Under the pieces are notes generated by a model, which saw only the letters and a program-made list of their open reading frames with translations, had not been told where the DNA came from and did not search any database. A stretch of 64,000 nucleotides of DNA from Acanthochromis polyacanthus (lineage: Eukaryota > Chordata > Actinopteri > Pomacentridae), in the NCBI RefSeq assembly GCF_021347895.1, contig NC_067134.1, positions 26,870,347 to 26,934,346 on the forward strand. Reading direction: 5' to 3'. Numbering within the stretch: position 1 is the first letter of the stretch; every line of letters starts with the position of its first letter. The translations under genes were made by a program, and so were the position numbers. Shown piece after piece: positions 12,701 to 22,423 of this stretch.

Positions 12701-14833
12701 TTTTGTACCAACACACTCCTGATAATTTAGAAATCAAAACATCGTCACCAGTGAGTTTCTTACAAGACTGTAGGGCTGTCCCGAATAGTGGTTTATGGCC
12801 TCCGAATATTCGGGCCCTATTAAAGACGAATAGCTGAATATTCGTTCCGCCCTGTAACGTCTGACGGGGGAGGGGGTTGTGGCGGAGAATATTCGGATCC
12901 GTTCGTCTGGTCTCCCGGGTCCAAATTTTGCCTTCGTTTTGTCTTCAGTTAAACTGAAGAATTCTCAAACAGCGGAGGTCTTCAGCATCTTGTCTTGTGT
13001 TTATGCAAAGAAGTGAAGCGTGACGTCAGAGTCGGCAGCAACCCGGCCATTCGGGTGGTGGTAAGAAACACGAATGGAGGAGCCGAGATGAGCCGGGGAG
13101 GGGGATATTCGGATACCAAAATTAATATCCGCATACCGCCGTAACGAACGAATATTCGGGTCCAGCCCTAGAACACTGTATACAAGAATTGAATTGGTGG
13201 GTTTTGTTGACTACATGGTAAAAAACAAAGGATTAATCATTATCTGTGTTTAAAACAGTTTTATTCTGACTTATTTTAGCAGGGTTGTCGCCAGCGCTTT
13301 TCAGCGTAACGGGCCGTTACGCTGTCGGTTTAAAAGATTACGCTGTGATTAGGGCCGCTACGCCGCCTTTCATGTTGTGTTATTGTGTTTTGAGCACATT
13401 TGCTTGCGTCATATTTCCATATTTATGTGAGAAAACTTCTTTATTGGGGCAGTTGGCGCTGTGAAAGAGAGTTATTTTGACAGATAACGCCATGTGCGTT
13501 TGTTTTTATCGACTGGGTGCCTATCTAGGTTAATTTATGTCTCCCCACCTCAGCTGTACTTTCCTGTCGATTGACCCGTTCCCGTCTAAAATTAAGAGTC
13601 GCTTCCAATCTCGGGGTTACAATTGGCCTGTTGTTTCCGTGATGCCATGTATGGTGAACAGTGACCTAAACTACGAGCATTTGGAGCATCTGCGTGACGC
13701 TTATGACATTCTGGCCGCTCGCCAGATTTAATGAAGGTTATTGCGCATAGTGTCGGGCCGTCCCGACCTGCCGTTACGCTGTAAAAAAATCCTGGTGAGA
13801 ACCCTGTTTAGCTTTATTTATTTTATGTTTTTTGATTTTATTTAGCGTTATCGTCTTCATTTGTTCTGTGATCTGCTCTTTAATAATTGTTGTGAAGATG
13901 TTGTCTTGTGTTGCATTATATTGGTTCAGAAACTACACATTTTTAGTGAATAAGATGATGCTCTGAATAAAAATATGTGGAAATATTCAGAGCTGTGTCT
14001 ATAACATCATGTACTAATGTCTGTCCTCTGCTGCAGTCTTCTGCTCATCCACTAACCTCTTGTCTCTTGTCTCCTGCTCTCTTTGTGCTGGCCCGAGCAG
14101 ATTGGATGGTAAAGCTGCTTTTGTCGTGTGTTAAAGTTGCTGTTGTTGCTGCAATAAAGATGCACGGGTGGCGGGTGGAGCAGGATGGAATCTTTTATTA
14201 TATAGATTAAGTTTTCCTCGGGTGTTTCGGTTCTGACTGTAAAGTTGGTCCACAAGTGGTCTGGTCTGATGTGGCTAAGCTAATTTCCAACATACTTTAT
14301 AAAATAGATCTTGTTTTTATCTTGTTCATGGATTGGCCTTCCGCATTATTCCACTTTATTTGTTTTACGTAGGATTGTTTTACTCCATAATGTTTGTTAA
14401 AATTTGCTTTCACACTGGAAAAAATGTCCCTCCCAAAACTAGAAAAAAAAACTTATTTCAAGGAACTTTTACCTTGAAATAGGTGAAAAATCTGCCACTA
14501 GAACAAGTGAAAAATGACTTGGTAAGATTTCTTAAAATACGATATTTAGAATATTGAGATCTTAAAATTAGCTGAAAAACTTATTTTAAGTTATATTTTA
14601 TTGTCAAGCTTAGGTGTCTTAACCCTCCTGTTGTCCTCATTTACGGTTATCAAAAAACATTGTTTCCCTGTCTGAAAAAAATAAAAAATTCAGCAAAAAA
14701 TTCCCCAAATTTATAAAAATTTGCCAAATCTTCAGAAGTAAATTCCTTAAAGATTAAGAAATAATAAAAATGTAAAAATTGTAAAAATGAATACAAATCT
14801 TCAAAAAAAATCCTAAAAATATCTAAAGTGATT

Positions 14834-14887
<54 letters not shown>

Positions 14888-16082
14888 GTAGAAGTTCTAA
14901 TATTTTCTTTAAGAACATCTGGGGGGAAAAAATCAACCAAATTCCCTGAATGTTCTTAAAGAAACTTTTTTTAAACTTTTTTTTTTCACTGAAAAATGTT
15001 TTTAAAAAATTCCCCCCAAAAAATGTAAAATGTGGAAGATTTCACTGTGAAAATATATTTTTTCCCACATTTTTAAAATTTAAACCGGGTCAGTTTGACC
15101 AGCAGGACGACACGAGGGTTCAACTTATTTTGAGTTTTCTTGTAAAGTTCAACTCGGAACAAGATAATTCCAAGATTGTTTGACTTAACGGGATATTTAA
15201 GATACATTGTATTAAAATAAGTCCCTCCATCTGCTGAAAGTCACTTGTTAAGTGAATTTATCTTAAATCAAATGGGATGACACATTTTGACTAAAAATAA
15301 GACAAATAGACTTGGTGAGATTTAGAGTTTTTGCAGTGCAAATTAAAAAGGCACGTAGAGGACGCAGTGCAGCAATAATGTTAGAAATTGAGTAGAAAAC
15401 AAGGAAAATAAAGATATCTAACATAAATAAAACAAACAGGGATAAACATTTATACAAATGTAGAACAGGTAAAATATTAAGAATAAAAGATAGAATGAAA
15501 AGGAAAGAAAAAAACAACAACTTAAGGTGTGAAAAAGCTGAAAATGAGCATGTAAAGCAAACAGAGTAAAATGTAAACCCTCCTAGTTGAGGTTCATTTT
15601 CTATAATCGCACGATGCTTTTATTTACCCCTCATCTGTTTAATTCCTTCTCCCATAAAATTATCTATGCAGACTGATCATCAATATTAAACCATGATCCT
15701 ACACCTGCACAGCGGACAGGATATTCTCACTATGCGGTATTTTCGTGTTTGAAGAATACACACTGATGCCGTGTTTTTTTATAGAACTGCTTTTTCCTTG
15801 ATATTTTCATAAGTAAAACTGACTAAATGTAAATCCGCCGTAAGAAAAAGTCCTCAGTCCTCCCTAAAATGTAAAACCCCACTTAAACTTATCATGCATG
15901 TTTGTGTTTCAGTTTTGCAGAGTAAAATGTGTTTCCTCATCTTCCTAAATGACCGTTTCTTTCAGATAAACCCGGTGGACGACGGCACCAGGAGCGCCCT
16001 GTCCGACTCCATGGGCATCTTCAACGCTATCAGTGGCACCCCGACCGGTGCCAACCCCCCCGGCTGCTCCACCGTCCTCTGA
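1157..16082 (+). CDS. dock9: DOCK9 (zizimin-1), 3' part: DHR2 Cdc42 exchange-factor region
   Basis: Dedicator of cytokinesis 9 is a Cdc42-specific guanine nucleotide exchange factor of the zizimin (DOCK-D) group. Only the C-terminal 509 residues are in the window; the gene starts upstream. Coding exons: 1157-1372, 1471-1528, 4663-4769, 5434-5556, 6669-6782, 7020-7025, 7545-7691, 9762-9972, 11355-11545, 11632-11732, 12458-12596, 15966-16082. All have AG/GT borders and the summed 1530 nt keep one frame to the stop. Recognisable DHR2 segments include [42 protein letters not shown] and [15 protein letters not shown]. The tail [11 protein letters not shown] matches DOCK9 rather than DOCK10 or DOCK11 as I remember them. 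SLC15A1 and STK24 downstream fit the human 13q32 neighbourhood. Which teleost duplicate this is (a or b) cannot be told from the window. Confidence 0.95.
2742..3638 (+). mobile_element. Nested composite transposon, copy 1
   Basis: The outer element starts CACTGGAAAAAATGC and ends near TTTTCGCAGCG. An inner element, 2966-3451, has ends CCCTCCTGTTGTCC and GGATGACAGGAGGG and an internal GGTCAATTTGACC motif. The right junction is followed by TTAA. Copies 2-4 are at 14413, 21509 and 60959; a solo inner copy is at 24764. Very AT-rich, no coding capacity. It fills much of the DOCK9 intron 1529-4662. Confidence 0.75.
4195..4425 (+). repeat. RTE-like retrotransposon/SINE 3' tail
   Basis: The stretch runs from GGATCCAGA through a GACAGACGGACAAACGG-type stretch to CTTGGTGGAG. 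It shares this order of motifs with 55960-56190. From memory this resembles the 3' tails of fish RTE-clade LINEs and their SINEs. Confidence 0.5.
5818..5899. repeat. Palindromic hairpin MITE (~80 bp)
   Basis: Near-perfect inverted repeat: GTCAAAAGTTTTAGGACGC and its complement around a short AAATGAATAA loop. Same family as the ends of the element at 539-1087. Confidence 0.7.
6280..6600. repeat. LINE-tail-like AT-rich repeat with CA microsatellite
   Basis: CTTTATTTATTTATTTGCAT followed by CGCTTTTCATGCAG and AAAGCGCTTTACAAG, then A-rich DNA and a CACACA run near 6444-6463. The same motif order occurs at 8165 and, with changes, at 19898. It probably reads as a LINE or SINE 3' end on the minus strand. 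Confidence 0.45.
7020..7025 (+). CDS. dock9: DOCK9 6-nt microexon encoding Ala-Ala
   Basis: The six bases GCTGCG sit between a strong pyrimidine tract ending in CCAAG and a consensus GTAAGT donor. In frame they add Ala-Ala between ...AFFGQ (exon ending 6782) and [10 protein letters not shown] (exon starting 7545). As I remember it, human DOCK9 has GQAAQYQFTDSETDVEGFF at this point, so the AA matches, but I found no equivalent of the following twelve residues in 7026-7544. Being 6 nt, inclusion or skipping preserves frame. Transcript data would settle whether it is used. Confidence 0.7.
7545..12596 (+). CDS. dock9: DOCK9 exons for DHR2 lobes B and C (catalytic half)
   Basis: Five exons: 7545-7691 ([20 protein letters not shown]), 9762-9972 ([20 protein letters not shown] through [11 protein letters not shown]), 11355-11545 ([17 protein letters not shown] through [18 protein letters not shown]), 11632-11732 ([20 protein letters not shown]) and 12458-12596 ([20 protein letters not shown] through IMHEQ). 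They cover the part of DHR2 that binds Cdc42 and displaces nucleotide; the [21 protein letters not shown] stretch is near-identical to the conserved catalytic helix and its insert in the family. Intron 9973-11354 contains a TTAA-flanked element that is itself interrupted by a helicase-bearing transposon. Confidence 0.94.
8165..8830. repeat. LINE-tail-like repeat with TAA microsatellite
   Basis: (TAA)n followed by TCTTTATTTATGTACCACT and AAAGTGCTTTACAAACAGAC, then A/T-rich simple sequence (AAATA-type) and AAAAAGGTAGAGTTTGAGTT. The layout resembles 6280-6600 and 19898-20300. It sits in the DOCK9 intron 7692-9761. Confidence 0.5.
9310..9590 (+). repeat. Truncated Tc1-type MITE
   Basis: TGTGCTAACATAACTGAACA through GTCTACACTGGATTTATCA is nearly identical to the interior of the complete element at 54373-54724. 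The terminal inverted repeats are missing or decayed here. Confidence 0.65.
10388..11313 (+). mobile_element. TTAA-flanked piggyBac-like MITE interrupted by a second transposon
   Basis: Ends CCCTTAAAAAGCCAGG and (reverse) CCCTTACAAGGCCATG are flanked by TTAA at 10384-10387 and 11314-11317. An ATG at 10617 opens 19 codons, [19 protein letters not shown], before TAG, possibly a remnant of a transposase N-terminus. The 570-bp element at 10687-11256 is inserted inside it. Confidence 0.6.
10687..11256 (+). mobile_element. 570-bp transposon with 9-bp TSD carrying a RecQ-helicase fragment, copy 1
   Basis: Terminal inverted repeats TAGCCTAGCCGCGCTAGAC are perfect over 19 bp and flanked by the direct repeat TGGTTTTAG (10678-10686 and 11257-11265). 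On the + strand, 10911-11102 encodes about 60 residues with [15 protein letters not shown] and the Walker A-like [15 protein letters not shown], matching RecQ motifs 0 and I. No ATG starts the fragment and no downstream helicase motifs follow, so it is not a functional gene. A second copy lies at 56502-57076 in the opposite orientation. Confidence 0.85.
12771..13170. mobile_element. hAT-like MITE (TAGGGCTGTCCCGAATA ends)
   Basis: Ends TAGGGCTGTCCCGAATA and (reverse) TAGGGCTGGACCCGAATA are inverted repeats, with further ATTCG repeats inside. The flanking octamers CAAGACTG and GAACACTG match at 6 of 8 bases, suggesting an old 8-bp duplication. No ORF. Confidence 0.65.
13280..13806 (+). mobile_element. 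hAT-like nonautonomous element with a short coding remnant
   Basis: Ends CAGGGTTGTCGCCAG and (reverse) CAGGGTTCTCACCAG are inverted repeats, each followed within about 30 bp by CAGCGTAACGG. Inside, 13537-13731 on + is open for 64 codons ([20 protein letters not shown] ... ILAARQI). The peptide is not recognised; it may be a scrap of the parent transposase. The flanking 8-mers do not match. Confidence 0.55.
14101..14108 (+). CDS. dock9: DOCK9 candidate 8-nt alternative microexon (frame-switching)
   Basis: ATTGGATG lies between an acceptor (pyrimidine-rich stretch ending GCCCGAGCAG) and a GTAAAG donor. Spliced between the exon ending at 12596 (...MHEQ, phase 0) and the last exon at 15966, it reads Ile-Gly and then TGA, formed with the first base of the last exon. 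The protein would then end ...HEQIG. From memory, a human DOCK9 isoform ends ...HEQLG, whereas the longer isoform ends in SSVV; this microexon would explain the same pair of ends in the fish. If instead the exon runs through its donor, it reads IGW and stops at TAA (14110-14112). Confidence 0.6.
14413..15338 (+). mobile_element. Nested composite transposon, copy 2
   Basis: Outer ends CACTGGAAAAAATG and TTTTTGCAGTG form an 11-bp imperfect inverted repeat. The inner element 14623-15118 starts CCCTCCTGTTGTCCTC after TTAA and ends GGACGACACGAGGG. A (TA)n run at about 14838-14881 has expanded inside it. It lies between the DOCK9 microexon at 14101 and the last exon. Confidence 0.75.
15966..16082 (+). 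CDS. dock9: DOCK9 terminal coding exon with C-terminal PDZ ligand
   Basis: This exon encodes 38 residues, [20 protein letters not shown] continuing to the C-terminus CSTVL and a TGA stop at 16080-16082. The acceptor is TTTCTTTCAG. The last residues T-V-L fit a class I PDZ ligand (S/T-x-hydrophobic); human DOCK9 ends S-V-V as I remember it, so the property rather than the exact sequence is kept. It is used in this frame only if the 8-nt microexon at 14101-14108 is skipped. Confidence 0.92.
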   Translation: MNPVDDGTRSALSDSMGIFNAISGTPTGANPPGCSTVL

Positions 16083-16926
16083 CAGCCCAACGATCGGTCA
16101 AACCGCCCGAAGGATCGGTCAGGGCGCCGACATCCGTTGCTGTTTTCTCTCCTGCTCTTTCTGTCATGAGCTGGAAAATCCGTGGATTGTTTTTGTTTCC
16201 TATGGAGACTCCGGTCAGACATTTCAAAAGCCAGAGCGTCGACTTCTCGTCAGATTCGTGCCGTTTGTCCTCGAGAAGAGTTTGTTTTCTCGCATGTGAG
16301 CAGGTTGAAGCCGTCCTCAGCGAGCATGCACCCACTGCTGTGACACTGTAATGTTCTTGTTCTTGTTCTTGCCCCATCCAGAAGAAAACAAACTAAAAGA
16401 AAACTTCAATTCGTGTTTTGTACCAGAGCGCTTCAAGACGGATAAATAAACAAATGCCGCTGCTGTAACTGCGCGTCTATTCTTTAGCTGATGCACAGTA
16501 TTTTTGCATTTCTGTTTTTTTTCTATTCTTTTTCTATTGTGGCCCGGTTACAGCAGCTGCATTGTTCTGTTCAGCTCAGAGGCATCTATCTTTTATCTCA
16601 GCTTGGACTTTTGAGAGAATTATTTACTCTATTTTAGGCCAACGGACGTGTATAGAACTGTCAAAGCCAAGTGAACCACGACGCTTTAACCTATTTTCTG
16701 TTTAAAAAAAAAAAAGAGAAGCGTGTGCAATATTTTCTATTGTTACCGAGGCTACCGACTGCACAGACACCACTCCTGCCAAAGACATTAGAAGACGACG
16801 AGGGTGCGACAGTTTGTAATCTACCCCTTTGTTTCTTTCTCTGTCATGTCGATCTGTGAGATGAGATTTTAAAAAAACGTTTTTACTCAACGACTGCTCG
16901 TGTAAATATGTTTACCAATAAATAAA
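16083..16926 (+). terminator. dock9: DOCK9 3' UTR with two poly(A) signal positions
   Basis: AATAAA occurs at 16445-16450 and again, as overlapping copies, at 16917-16926. Either could end the transcript, giving a 3' UTR of roughly 0.4 or 0.85 kb. No coding potential is apparent between them. Confidence 0.6.
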
Positions 16927-17404
16927 ATCTGTCATAACGCCTTCTTTCCAGCTTTGTTTCTGCAGAACGAAAGGTGTCAGAAGCAGGTGAGGCAAATGCT
17001 GATGTTGAGATTTCTATTTTTCCGTCTTTTTGCCGACTTTGTTGAGACTCTGGACGTGATTTCTTGCAAAATGTTGTCGAGTTTGGGACCTTTCCCAGGT
17101 GATAAAACACGAAAGCATTTAATTTTCTGTGACTTGTGAAAGCAGAGATAGATCCCGAGTCCGTAAACAGATTCTCTAAGCTCTAATGTTGTTTCAGGTG
17201 AAGCTCAGAGCTTCCAGCTGCCAGAGAAGTTTATGCACGCAGTTTGTTGTTAGACTGGGTAAGTTGAAAATACTGCCTTTTTCTGCCTTATAGTGCTTTA
17301 AACTTTCTGTAATATAATCTTTACATTATGCATACTGTACACCGATGAGTTCAGTTTAATCCTGAATTGGTTTGGAGTCAAGATGAAGAGTTCATTTGCA
17401 AAAA

Positions 17405-18530
17405 CAGATCACTCCGTTTTGATAAAAGAGCATACAACAAAACTGTTTCTGAAGTCAGGACTATGAAAATTGAAGGATTTAATTGTTTTACAAACATTAA
17501 TAGTCATGCATAAAGCAAACAGAGGCCTGCTACCTTGTGGTTTGCAAACACTTTTTACTTTGAACAGTGAAACAAGTAGAAGAAATCTTGACTTTAAATA
17601 TAATTCTGCAAGAACGACTCTTAAAGGAATGTGTGTATCTGTCGCGGGTGTGGAAAAATGGAATTCCTTGGAAAAAGATGTGAAACAATGTTCAAACATT
17701 TTGCAGTTTAAATGTAAGTTTAAAGAAAAAATATTTAACATTTCTGCAAAGGAGCAATAACAATGATGTGATTGATCTGTAGATTGATTGTGGCCATCTG
17801 ATGTTTTTTGTTGTGGTTGTTTTTCTGTTTGAGTTTGGAAAAAAGACTGGGGTAGGAGTTAAAAAGACTTATTCTTCATCCTACTGCTGTTCTTGTCAGG
17901 CGTAAACTAACCGTGATGTCACCCGTTGGTTTCAACGGCGAGAAAATGAAGCCCAGATTTTGCTACTTCCTGGTCGCCGTTTTGGATTTTTTGGAGCCAG
18001 TGACGTAAAAAGCGTCATCAAACAGGCTGGACCGGAGAGCAGCTAGGGGCAGGATTGGCTGAGAACTCTCTTATCCCGCCCACATTTTACCGCAGAGGCT
18101 TCTGTTGCTGTCTATCAAGTATAGCCACGCCCCCTGGCTCCGCCAACTTTAACGATTTATGTAAAATTCAGTATTGATTTATTTTAAGATCGGCCACCTG
18201 ATCTCTCATTTTGACCATGAAAACTAACGGGAAAAAAATCCTGAGCTGTAGAACATCAGTCTATCAAATTTTATTTTTTCCAAAAATGAATTGGGGTCTA
18301 TGGAGAAAAAGCTTTTTGGAGCCAACCCTAGCGGACGGCGGGATATTGCAAGTTTTTGACACTTCCGGGTTGGCTTCATTTCTGGAGCCAGATGCTACGT
18401 CCATCTTTATGTACAGTCTGTGGTTCTTGTACATGGGATGTGTGTATTCTGTGTTTTATAAATTGTATCCATTTGTTGATTTTTCATGCATTACCATGGA
18501 AAACGAATAAATGAAATGAAATGAAATAAA
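17405..18530 (+). mobile_element. 5'-truncated LINE with RT C-terminal region, split by a transposon
   Basis: 17470-17760 encodes LIVMHKANRGLLPCGLQTLF ... GMCVSVAGVEKWNSL ... KCKFKEKIF, the typical C-terminal end of non-LTR retrotransposon polymerases. The 3' UTR continues to 17896, resumes at 18423 and ends in (AATGA)n at about 18505-18530. The interruption 17897-18422 is a separate insertion. Confidence 0.7.
17897..18422. mobile_element. 526-bp insertion in the LINE, flanked by GTTCTTGT
   Basis: The direct repeat GTTCTTGT at 17889-17896 and 18423-18430 is a perfect 8-bp target duplication, and the flanks rejoin into a continuous LINE tail. The insert includes the stretch TTTTTGACACTTCCGGGTTG and ends near TTTATGTACAGTCTGTG, a motif I remember as a dispersed teleost repeat. 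No clear terminal inverted repeats. Confidence 0.65.
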
Positions 18531-18599
18531 TTATTCAGAAAACTTCTTTTTTTTATTGTTTACTTGAGATAATATCAATCAAACTGAAGTTGAGCGGAT

Positions 18600-19110
18600 T
18601 TGACTCAGTAGAAAAATACATGACAAAATAGAGAAAAGATAAATTATTATTATTATTGTTATCTCAAGTAAACAATAAAAAAATGAGTTTTCTGAAAACG
18701 GAGTTACCTATTTTTGCAAATGAACTCTTCAGATGTAATTGAAGGACTTTTCAAATCTGTGGGATATAGAAAAAAGAGAAAAAAAGGGGTTTTATGTTCA
18801 TTATGATCATGTCTTTACAAATTCCACAATTATATATATATATATTTAATGATCCAAAATGATGAGAAACGATTTGAGCTGATATTAAAACTTGTTGAAA
18901 ATGACTCGAAACTTGTCCAGGTCAATATATAATTGAGGAACTTTTGAAGTCCATGGGATATATCTAGCATACATATTTATTAAAAGTAAAAACACTCATG
19001 TTCTTTATGTTCATAATGATCATGTCTTTACAAATTCCATAATTATATATTATGGAAACAGTCACTTATTAATAAAAAAAATGACTGGATATCACTAAAA
19101 TGTCAACTAA
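18600..19110 (+). repeat. AT-rich dispersed repeat (GGTCAATATATAATTGAGG family)
   Basis: Contains GGTCAATATATAATTGAGGA, a CATGTCTTTACAAATTCCAT motif (twice) and ACTGGATATCACTAAAATGT. Related copies lie at 29413-30425 and 45417-46690. Confidence 0.6.
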
Positions 19111-19897
19111 ATAAATAACCGACGCCCTCTTTTCCATTAATCAGAAGAGAATGTTTGACTTCATTGCACGTCTCCTTCAGTGTATCCACCAAAGGCATCG
19201 ACCAAACAACAAATATTAAGCCAAACCAAAGCAAGACGGTGTTTTGTAGACATTCAAAAATGGCAAAAATCCTCTTATTACTAAAAAAACTACGTGTGTT
19301 GAGATGATTGAGAAAAAATCCGTACTCGTAAGTATGGTTCTAGCTTTAAATAGGGGAAAAGTTGTAAAGTTCTCTACACGTATCAGTGATTTTATTTGAT
19401 CTACGCCCTCAGCTCTAATTGTGTGTGTCAGTGGGGTAAAGCAGGAGTGAAACCATGATCCTGACTCTGGTAAAATCCACACTGTGCCACGTAAAAGAGC
19501 GGCTAATCCCGCCTGCTATCACCGCTCGGCCCCATCACAACACACCACCAACCGTCTCGGTGGTGAACGCCGTCGTTTCAGAGAGTTGGGCTGCTGGGGA
19601 TCACGTGTCTGGTGTGAGTCCTGCTCGTGTTCCATGTTGTGTGTTTGTCTTTATTTGGTGCAATGCAACAAAATTCAGAATTCACAGGAGGTTCCTGTTA
19701 GAGAGGCCCAGACTAACATTTCACTCTAGTCACAGCTTTGGTTATTCTTTAAAATAAACAGGCAATGTCTGAGCAAATCAGTCTGCTACAGCTTTATTAA
19801 TATTAATATTAATAAGTCAGCCTGGTGTACTGTTTCTACCATGTTTACTTTTGAGTCGAGTGTGTTATCATGCTAAAATTTACTATCATAACTGATG

Positions 19898-20300
19898 GGC
19901 TTATAATAATAATCCTAATAATAATAATTTTGTTGTGTTCTTTAAGAAGAACATTCACAAAGTGCTTTGACAAGTGGGACATAAGAAATGACAAAATGTA
20001 GAGAATGGAAAGCAAATTCAAAGCTGGTTAAAAGGACGGCATCGAAGAGAAGCTGAAGAGAGAATAAAAGGTAGAAACAACAAAATCAGGAGGTTAGAAA
20101 GAGGGACGACAAGCAGGGACATTTTTAGAAAGGGATAAAAGGGCAGCGAGTGATGAAAGAGAACTTTACTTGAAGGTGTGTCTGTAAAAGTGGGTTTTAA
20201 GAAGTGATTTAAAAGAAGTGAGTCTTACCTCCTCAGGCAGGTCGTTCCAAAGCCGAGGAGTCCTGATGGAGAAGGCCCTGGTGAGCTTTAAAAGCAACCA
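19898..20300. repeat. Interspersed repeat, LINE-like
   Basis: An AATAATAAT run, ACAAAGTGCTTTGACAAGTG, GTGGGTTTTAAGAAGTGATTT and CAGGCAGGTCGTTCCAAAGC in this order. From memory the last segments belong to a common fish interspersed repeat family. No ORF. Confidence 0.5.
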
Positions 20301-20743
20301 GCAAAATCAGTTCTTAAACGGACAGGCAGGCAGCGGAGAGAAGCCAGAATGGTGGAGATGTGATGTCTGTCGTCTGTTAAAAGCAGTACCACAGCGTCAC
20401 ATTTAACCAATTAGAAAAAATGGGAATGTTTAGATATCGTCGTTTGGGACAGTAGGCAGCTTTCCACGGCAGGAACTTACCCCAACATGATCCAACAGCT
20501 CCGAATGCATCAAAACAAATAGTAGTTTCTGGATGTAGCTCCATCTGTGTGCCACACAGGAAGTAGAACAATGGAGGTTAATTATGTTGCCCTATAGCTG
20601 TGCAGTATATGTTGCTGATGAGGGCAAAAGGGCAGAAAAAAATCCCCTTCTTCTCACCCAGATTAACCAACTGGAAACCCACTTAGATGTTTAAACAAAA
20701 CAATGCTTTATATCATTTTTTATACTTTTAAAGCATCACAACA

Positions 20744-21270
20744 TACACTACCGTTGAAAAGTTCACCCAGACAGTTCCATGTTTTCCATGAGAACTCATG
20801 CTTTAGTTCATGTGCAAACAGAACTGCACAAGTTTACAAAAACTGAGCAATTTTCTCAGATTTTTTAGAGTTTGTAAGTGATTTTTTATGTACGTTCTTG
20901 CATGCAGCTATAGAATTTATGCATGTATGATCGCTGTTCTGATGTATTTTGTCATCTGTGAAGTTAAATCTAATAAATATATGGTTCCGAAATCAAATAG
21001 GGCTGATATACGGCGTCATGAGGAAAAATACACGTCTAAAAAACATCCATCACAAGTCAAAATCTTGCATTATCTAAATACCACATTAGATGAAAGTTCT
21101 ACTTTTGCCCTCCATGTAGATATTCCATTAAACATTTCCAGCTAGAACAGTCATTTACCACATTAACTATGTCTACACTGGATTTAGCATTCATTTAATG
21201 CTGTCTTCATTGAGAAAAAAATGCCTTTCTTTCAAAAATAAGGACCTAAAACTTTTGAACAGTCGTGTAT
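20744..21270. mobile_element. Tc1-type MITE, TACACTACCGTT ends
   Basis: Starts TACACTACCGTTGAAAAGTT and ends AAAACTTTTGAACAGTCGTGTA. The interior shares ATTCCATTAAACATTTCCAG with 54373-54724. Confidence 0.7.
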
Positions 21271-21508
21271 GTCATCTCACAGCGCCTTAACATAGTAAGA
21301 TAAAGACCTTACAATGAAAAGGGACCAAAAAAACAACAACTAAACCCCAATATAAGGTGGGGAAAGAAACGTTGAAAGCTGCCATCTGTCTGAACCGGTT
21401 GACACAGCAGCATTGCTAAAGACAAATAAGTTGAGAAATACTCTGGAGCTGAGTGTCTGATTTCATCAATCAATCGGAACAGTAATTGTGGATGTTTTAC
21501 TCCAGACT

Positions 21509-22339
21509 CACTGGAAAAAAATGCCGTTCTCAAAACAAGGAAAAAGCTTATTTCAAGGAACTTTTACCCTGAAATAAGTGAAAAAATCTGCCAACAGAAC
21601 GAGTGAAAAATGGCTCGGTAAGATTTCTTGAAATAAGATGTGATATTTAGAATAATGAGATCTTAAAAAAAATATTGTTTCCTTGTCTGAAAAAACCCCC
21701 AAAAACTCAGCAAAAAATTCCCCAAATTTGTTTTAAAAAATGTGCAAAATCTTAAGGAAGAAAATTCCTTTAAGTTTCCGTCAAAAGTTTTATTTATTAA
21801 AAAAAATCCTCAAATTTGGCCAGAAATAAAAATTCAAAAAACAAAAAAAATTGTAAATATTTTCAAAAAATGAATAAAAATGTTCCAAAAAAATCCTAAA
21901 AATATCTAAAGTGATTCCATATATATCAGTAAAACTTCTAAGATTTTCTTTCAGAACATTCAGGGAAAAAAAATCAACCAAAATCCAGCGAAATTCGCTG
22001 GATTTTGGTTGATTTTTTTTCTGAATGTTCTGAAAGAAACATTTTGTAACATTCCTTTTTTTCCATTTAAAAAAAATGTTCAAAAATTTTCCAAATAATT
22101 TTGAAAATGTGGAAGTTTTCAGTGTGAAACATATATTTTCCCCACATTTTTAAACTTTAAAACACATAAATGTCACCTGAAGGACGACACTGAACAAGAT
22201 TGTTGTCTTAAAACAAGTCCCTCCATCTTTTGCTGACATGTCACTTGTTTGTTTTCTTTAGTGAATTTATCTTAAATCAAGTGGGATGAGACATTTTGAC
22301 TAAAAGTAAGACAAACAGACTTGGTGAGATTTTGCGGTG
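21509..22339 (+). mobile_element. Nested composite transposon, copy 3 (inner left end lost)
   Basis: Outer start CACTGGAAAAAAATGCC and end near TTTTGCGGTG. The inner element survives from about 21664 to 22194; its left terminus CCCTCC... is deleted. A perfect local inverted repeat at about 21985-22020 (CCAGCGAAATTCGCTGG) is part of the inner element. Confidence 0.7.
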
Positions 22340-22423
22340 CTACAGTGGTGTCCTGACTGAGAGGCATTCCTAAAGCCATGCGCGGCTAGAAAGCGCTTAC
22401 TGCTGTTCTCATAATGTCCTTAA

